Assembly (NCBI RefSeq): GCF_030644365.1
Contig: NZ_CP130058.1
Location: 930,001-994,000 of the forward strand
Reading direction: 5' to 3'
Length of the DNA stretch: 64,000 nt
Source: Schaalia sp. HMT-172
Lineage (GTDB): Bacteria; Actinomycetota; Actinomycetes; Actinomycetales; Actinomycetaceae
Part shown: in pieces, positions 60,061 to 64,000 of the stretch
Numbering within the stretch: the stretch's first letter is position 1
Layout of the letters: every line of letters begins with the position of its first letter
The notes under the pieces: generated by a model
Told to the model about the DNA's origin: nothing
The model's database searches: none
Seen by the model: only the letters and a program-made list of their open reading frames with translations
Program-made: the position numbers and the translations under genes

Positions 60061-60798
60061 ATGAACCCTCCACGATGGCTCGCGCGCCGCAGGATGGCGG
60101 CCCTGACCAAGGCCGTCTACGACAGCGCGCTGCAAGAAGACGAACCACCCGAACCCACCGCCCTGCGCCTCTTACCCGGAGGTGCCACCGCGGCCGCCCT
60201 CCTTATCGTCCTCGTCCTCCTCGCCTGCATCGGCGTGTGGCGCCACGCGACGGCCGCCGAACACGCAGCCGAGCGGGAGGCCGAGCAATCCGCTCAGCAG
60301 GAAGCCGACACGCAGGAGCAGGGGCCCCAAACCCCCACCAGCCGAGGTGCCAACGCGCCGACCAACACCCCCGCCACCGACCAGGTCATCGTCTACGTCT
60401 CGGGGGCAGTCACGACCCCCGGAGTCCTCACCCTGCCCGCCTCCTCCCGCGTCGTCGACGCCATCACCGCCGCCGGTGGAGCACGCGAGGACGCCAACCT
60501 CGACACGATCAACCTCGCGCGCCCACTCGTCGACGGAGAACACATCCACGTCGGACTCATCGGGGAACCCGAGACAACCACAGCGCCAGGCGAGGCCCCC
60601 ACGCAGGCATGCGTGCGCCTCGACACCGCCACCGCCACCGACCTGCAAACACTGCCCGGAATCGGCCCTGCCCTGGCCGCCCGCATCATCGACTACCGCA
60701 CAACCCACCCCCACATCTCCTCCGTCGACGCGCTCGACGAGGTGCCTGGCATCGGCCCCAGCCTCATCGAAAAAATACGACCCGGAGTGTGCCCATGA
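60061..60798 (+). CDS. comEA: ComEA-family DNA-binding protein
   Basis: A 245-residue competence protein: cytoplasmic N-terminus, one transmembrane segment (AAALLIVLVLLACIGVW, about residues 42-58), a Gln/Pro-rich linker, an SLBB domain (VIVYVSGAVTTPGVLTLPAS, about 108-165) and paired helix-hairpin-helix motifs (LQTLPGIGPALAARIIDY, LDEVPGIGPSLIEKI). ComEA binds incoming double-stranded DNA at the cell surface. Its stop overlaps the comEC start by 4 bp. Convergent in function with the word repeats described elsewhere. Confidence 0.93.
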   Translation: MNPPRWLARRRMAALTKAVYDSALQEDEPPEPTALRLLPGGATAAALLIVLVLLACIGVWRHATAAEHAAEREAEQSAQQEADTQEQGPQTPTSRGANAPTNTPATDQVIVYVSGAVTTPGVLTLPASSRVVDAITAAGGAREDANLDTINLARPLVDGEHIHVGLIGEPETTTAPGEAPTQACVRLDTATATDLQTLPGIGPALAARIIDYRTTHPHISSVDALDEVPGIGPSLIEKIRPGVCP

Positions 60799-62345
60799 CC
60801 GACACCCGCGCCCCACGCATGGTCGACCTCCGCCTCATGCCCACAGCGATCGCCGCCTGGGCCGCCAGCTGGTGGGCTACCGCCCACCCCGTCCCCTGGC
60901 CGCTCATTGCCGCCTGTGCGCTCGCGGCCACCGCATGCGCCGCCTCCTACGCGTGGACACACAGGCACTCCCGACCTCCCCGGCACGCCCTCACCCCACC
61001 CCGATCCCTCCGCCTGGCCTCCGCCCTCCTCCTGGCCGCCACCGCCTGCGCGCTCGCTGTCTCGTCGGAGGCGGGCCGCTCCTACCTGGCTGATCCGGCT
61101 CGCACGGGCTCCGGGCCCATCCACGCGAAGGTACTCCTGATGCGCGACCCCGCCCCGGCCTCGTCGGGCTTTTCAACGAGGCGCCGAGCACGCGTCACGA
61201 TCCTCGCAGTCTCAGTGGGACAGCGGTGGCTGACCTCCGGCGCCACCGCCCTGGTCAGCGCTCCCTCATGGCGGGACGCCGCCCGCGGCGACGTGTACGA
61301 GCTCGAGGGGAGCCTGGACACCACATTCGCCGCAGAGGCACCATCCGTGGGGGCGATCCGAGCCCGCAGCGCCCGACTCGTCGAGCGCCCCGGCGGACTC
61401 GACGCCTGGAGACGCGACACGCACCGGGCCTTCACGGACGCGTGCCAGACCCTGCCCCGTGACGCGCGCGGACTCGTCCCAGGAATGTCCATCGGCGACG
61501 ACCGACTGATGCCCTCCGACCTCGACGACGCCATGACAGCCACCTCCCTGACACACCTGACGGCCGTGTCCGGCTCCCACATCGTCATCATCCTGGCCAC
61601 TCTCAACCTCCTCCTGCCCGCGCGCAAGCCCCTGCGCGTCGGAGCTACGATCCTCGTCCTGGGCACCATCGTCGTGCTCGTCGGCCCCGAAGCATCCGTG
61701 CTCCGATCCGTCTGCGTCGCCTCGATCGCCGCCCTAGGCCTGGTACTCGGACGCGAAGGACAAGCCATCGCAGCACTGTGCGCGGTCGTCACCGCGACAC
61801 TCCTCATCGACCCATGGGCCTCCCGATCCTACGGATTCGCGCTGTCCGCGCTCGCGGCCCTGGCCGTCGTAGGCCCCTCCGCCGCTCTCGCACGAGGGGT
61901 CAAGCGGCGTGTCAGGGGCGACACGCGGGTCGGGAAAGCCCTGCGCCGCCTGGCCGAACTGGTGTGCGTGCCCGCCCTGGCCGAGCTGTTCACCGCGCCC
62001 CTCATCGTCTCCCTGTCCGGCACCGTCCCCGTGTGGGGGATTGGCGCCAACGTCGCCGCCGAGCCCGCGGTGCCCGTGGCTACGCTCGCGGGCCTGTCGG
62101 GTGCTCTCCTCGCGCCGATCAGCCCTCCCATGTCGAGCGCCTGTGCGCGCGTCGCCTCCTGGGCGACCGGCTGGATTGCTGGAGCCGCACGATTCTTCGC
62201 CGGGATGCCCGGAGCGGGGCTTCGGGTGCCCGGCGGGGGAGCGACACTCCTGAGCATCTACGGGTGCGCGGGACTTGGATGGGTGGCGTGGCGGGCGTGG
62301 AAACGCTGGGTGTTGCCCCGCACGGACGAGGCCCGGGACCCGTGA
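60795..62345 (+). CDS. comEC: ComEC/Rec2 DNA-uptake channel, short form
   Basis: A 516-residue polytopic protein. An N-terminal OB-like extracytoplasmic region (VTILAVSVGQRWLTSGATA) is followed by the ComEC core LTHLTAVSGSHIVIIL, VLRSVCVASIAALGLVLGREG and WASRSYGFALSALA. It lacks the C-terminal metallo-beta-lactamase domain found in many ComEC proteins; in actinobacteria this shorter form is known. An exact repeated word lies in the linker at 61152-61164. It forms an operon with comEA and precedes holA, a usual order. Confidence 0.92.
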   Translation: MTDTRAPRMVDLRLMPTAIAAWAASWWATAHPVPWPLIAACALAATACAASYAWTHRHSRPPRHALTPPRSLRLASALLLAATACALAVSSEAGRSYLADPARTGSGPIHAKVLLMRDPAPASSGFSTRRRARVTILAVSVGQRWLTSGATALVSAPSWRDAARGDVYELEGSLDTTFAAEAPSVGAIRARSARLVERPGGLDAWRRDTHRAFTDACQTLPRDARGLVPGMSIGDDRLMPSDLDDAMTATSLTHLTAVSGSHIVIILATLNLLLPARKPLRVGATILVLGTIVVLVGPEASVLRSVCVASIAALGLVLGREGQAIAALCAVVTATLLIDPWASRSYGFALSALAALAVVGPSAALARGVKRRVRGDTRVGKALRRLAELVCVPALAELFTAPLIVSLSGTVPVWGIGANVAAEPAVPVATLAGLSGALLAPISPPMSSACARVASWATGWIAGAARFFAGMPGAGLRVPGGGATLLSIYGCAGLGWVAWRAWKRWVLPRTDEARDP

Positions 62346-62542
62346 GCGGCTCGCGGGGTTGGGGTATCTCGGCGGGGTATCGCCCCGAGTGCCCCGGCTT
62401 CTCAACGCGGTGCCAACGCGCATGGGGCAAGAGGTGGTGACACCTGCCACGACTTGCGTCCACCCAGGGCAAAGGCGGACGCAGATGAGCGCCCGCGGTG
62501 GCAGACTTAGGGAGTTACCATCGCGTCGAAAGGCAGGAAGAC

Positions 62543-63520
62543 GTGGCAGCACGCGGATCTCGACCGGCGGCACCAGCCCAGATCACGCTGGCCCCCATCG
62601 TGTTGATCAAGGGGCCCGAGGGGCTCCTCGTCGACCGTGCCCTCGACCGGCTGCGCGCCCTGGCCTACCAGGCTGACCCGAACCTGGAACGCACGGACAT
62701 CAACGCCGCCACCTACCAGGCGGGGCAGATCGACGTCATCGCCTCACCCTCCCTGTTCGGCGAATCCCGCATGGTCATCATCCGGGACCTGGAGACCATG
62801 AGCGACGCGCTCGCCGCCGACCTGATCGCCTACGCGGCCGCCCCCGCGCCCGACGTATGGATGTTCCTGGCCCACCCCGGCGGCAACGCCCGCGGCAAGA
62901 AAGTCACCGACGCGATCGCGAAGGCCAAGTGGCCGGTGATCCCCGCCGACCCGCTGAAGAACGACCGCGACAAGCTGGCGCTCATCGCCTCCGACGTGCG
63001 GGCCGCCCGTCGGCAGATGGACACCGAGGCGCAGCAAGCCCTCGTCGACGCGCTCGGCAACGACCCCCGTGCCATGGCGGGCGCCCTGTCTCAGCTGCTC
63101 TCCGACGTGAGCGGGCGCATCACACTCGAGGACGTGCGCCGCTACCAGGCGGGTCGCGTCGAGGCCACCGGCTACGACGTGGCCGACGCCGCTGTTGCCG
63201 GCAACTCCGCGAAAGCCCTGACCCTCGCCCGGCACGCCTTCGCGACCGGCATCGCCCCGCAGGTGCTCGTCGCAGCCCTGGCGATGAAGTTCCGCGCCAT
63301 GGCGAAGGTATCCATCGGCGGGGCCGCCTCCGCTCTCAAGATGGCGCCCTGGCAGGTCGATCGGGCCCGGCGCGAGCTGCGCGGATGGTCCGACGCCTCC
63401 CTGGCCGGCGCATTCGGCGCCATCGCGACCGCCGACGCCGAAACGAAGGGTGCTTCGCGCGACCCCGAGCGCGCCATCGAAAAAGCCATTATCACCATCT
63501 GCAGGCTGCGCGGGCGCTGA
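62543..63520 (+). CDS. holA: DNA polymerase III delta subunit
   Basis: A 325-residue clamp-loader subunit. VLIKGPEGLLVDRALDRL is the degenerate P-loop region; SLFGESRMVIIRDLE and NDPRAMAGALSQLL are typical HolA segments, and the C-terminal domain has APWQVDRARRELRGWSD. It opens the beta clamp for loading. GTG 62543 is chosen for its AGGAAG site. The 197 bp between comEC and holA hold no obvious gene. Confidence 0.93.
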   Translation: MAARGSRPAAPAQITLAPIVLIKGPEGLLVDRALDRLRALAYQADPNLERTDINAATYQAGQIDVIASPSLFGESRMVIIRDLETMSDALAADLIAYAAAPAPDVWMFLAHPGGNARGKKVTDAIAKAKWPVIPADPLKNDRDKLALIASDVRAARRQMDTEAQQALVDALGNDPRAMAGALSQLLSDVSGRITLEDVRRYQAGRVEATGYDVADAAVAGNSAKALTLARHAFATGIAPQVLVAALAMKFRAMAKVSIGGAASALKMAPWQVDRARRELRGWSDASLAGAFGAIATADAETKGASRDPERAIEKAIITICRLRGR

Positions 63521-63577
63521 GAGCTGCTCCGGCCTCGTCGATGAAGCGACCGAAACCCGAAGGAACAGAGGAGATAC

Positions 63578-64000
63578 ATGAAAACGATTCGAACCTTGCT
63601 GGGCCGACTGCGGGAGTTCAAGAAACCCGCGATCCTGACCCCGCTGTTCATCATCGGGGAGGTCATCCTCGAGTGCCTGATCCCGCTGACCATGGTCTCG
63701 CTGGTGGATGCACTCGACGGCGACACGTTGACCCCCGTCCTTCGCCTGGGCGCGATCCTCATTGGCCTGGCCTTCGCGTCGCTGACCTGCGGAATTCTGT
63801 CCGCTCGCTTCGCGGCGACCGCCTCGGTGGGCTTGGCGAAGAACCTGCGACAGGACCTCTTCTTTAAGGTGCAGGACTTTTCCTTCGCCGACATCGACCG
63901 CTTCTCCACGTCCTCGCTGGTCACCCGCATGACGACGGACGTCACGAACGTCCAAAACGCCTTCGGTATGCTCATTCGTATCGCGGTGCGCGTGCCGCTC
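63578..64000 (+). CDS. ABC exporter, N-terminal transmembrane part (runs off the window)
   Basis: From ATG 63578 (AGAGGAG site) the frame stays open to the window end, giving 141 residues. Two hydrophobic segments (AILTPLFIIGEVILECLIPL, LTPVLRLGAILIGLAFASL) and the intracellular coupling region DIDRFSTSSLVTRMTTDVTN are characteristic of type IV ABC exporters (MdlB/BmrA-like heterodimer halves). The ATPase domain would lie beyond the window. Confidence 0.88.
   Translation, partial: MKTIRTLLGRLREFKKPAILTPLFIIGEVILECLIPLTMVSLVDALDGDTLTPVLRLGAILIGLAFASLTCGILSARFAATASVGLAKNLRQDLFFKVQDFSFADIDRFSTSSLVTRMTTDVTNVQNAFGMLIRIAVRVPL

Overview
The window is high-G+C DNA from a Gram-positive actinobacterium, most likely a member of the Actinomycetaceae (Actinomyces/Schaalia-like). 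This is inferred from the composition, frequent GTG starts, a cell-surface pullulanase with choline-binding-type repeats, a large AroQ/ClpP1-ClpP2-ClpX/trigger-factor core block, an NdgR-like IclR gene divergent from leuCD, and the absence of an outer-membrane apparatus. Species identity is not proven by the sequence. No rRNA, CRISPR array or origin was seen.

Layout. 1-5.2 kb: end of an alanine/glycine symporter, an FAH-family enzyme, a purine permease plus purine nucleoside phosphorylase pair, and a MalY-type lyase. 5.3-7.4 kb: gltX followed by tRNA-Gln and two tRNA-Glu genes. 7.5-11.6 kb: a large secreted amylopullulanase. 11.6-14.7 kb: IclR regulator and leuCD. 14.7-21.8 kb: envelope and lipid genes (murA, lipid kinase, plsC, lipoprotein, gpsA, ddl, an ATP-grasp ligase). 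21.9-23.1 kb: tRNA-His and a zinc alcohol dehydrogenase. 23.1-29.99 kb: an accessory island with a GNAT gene, two tandem large serine recombinases with two small upstream genes, an IS3-family element and a truncated IS1249-like transposase; a 42-bp terminator sequence is present at both edges. 30-35.5 kb: tRNA-Gly, tRNA-Pro, tig, clpP1, clpP2, clpX, chorismate mutase. 35.6-41.4 kb: a lactose-type locus (LacI regulator, LacZ, GPH transporter). 41.7-45.2 kb: lipoprotein and MacAB-like efflux operon. 45.3-51.2 kb: fadD, a DUF1801 gene with a decayed tandem copy, and an A+T-rich RloC/PrrC-like ATPase between inverted terminator repeats. 51.2-64 kb: valS, M20 peptidase, antiporter-family protein, proC, HerA-like ATPase, comEA-comEC-holA and the start of an ABC exporter.

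The most striking signal is a short word, GCC(A/C)CGGCCTCGT, counted 18 times exactly. It forms several intergenic terminator hairpins as inverted pairs and also occurs singly inside genes, including comEC. This resembles the arrangement of Neisseria and Pasteurellaceae DNA-uptake sequences and is not seen in the accessory islands. The second theme is that both accessory segments are bordered by duplicated terminator hairpins, suggesting that foreign DNA enters this chromosome at gene ends.
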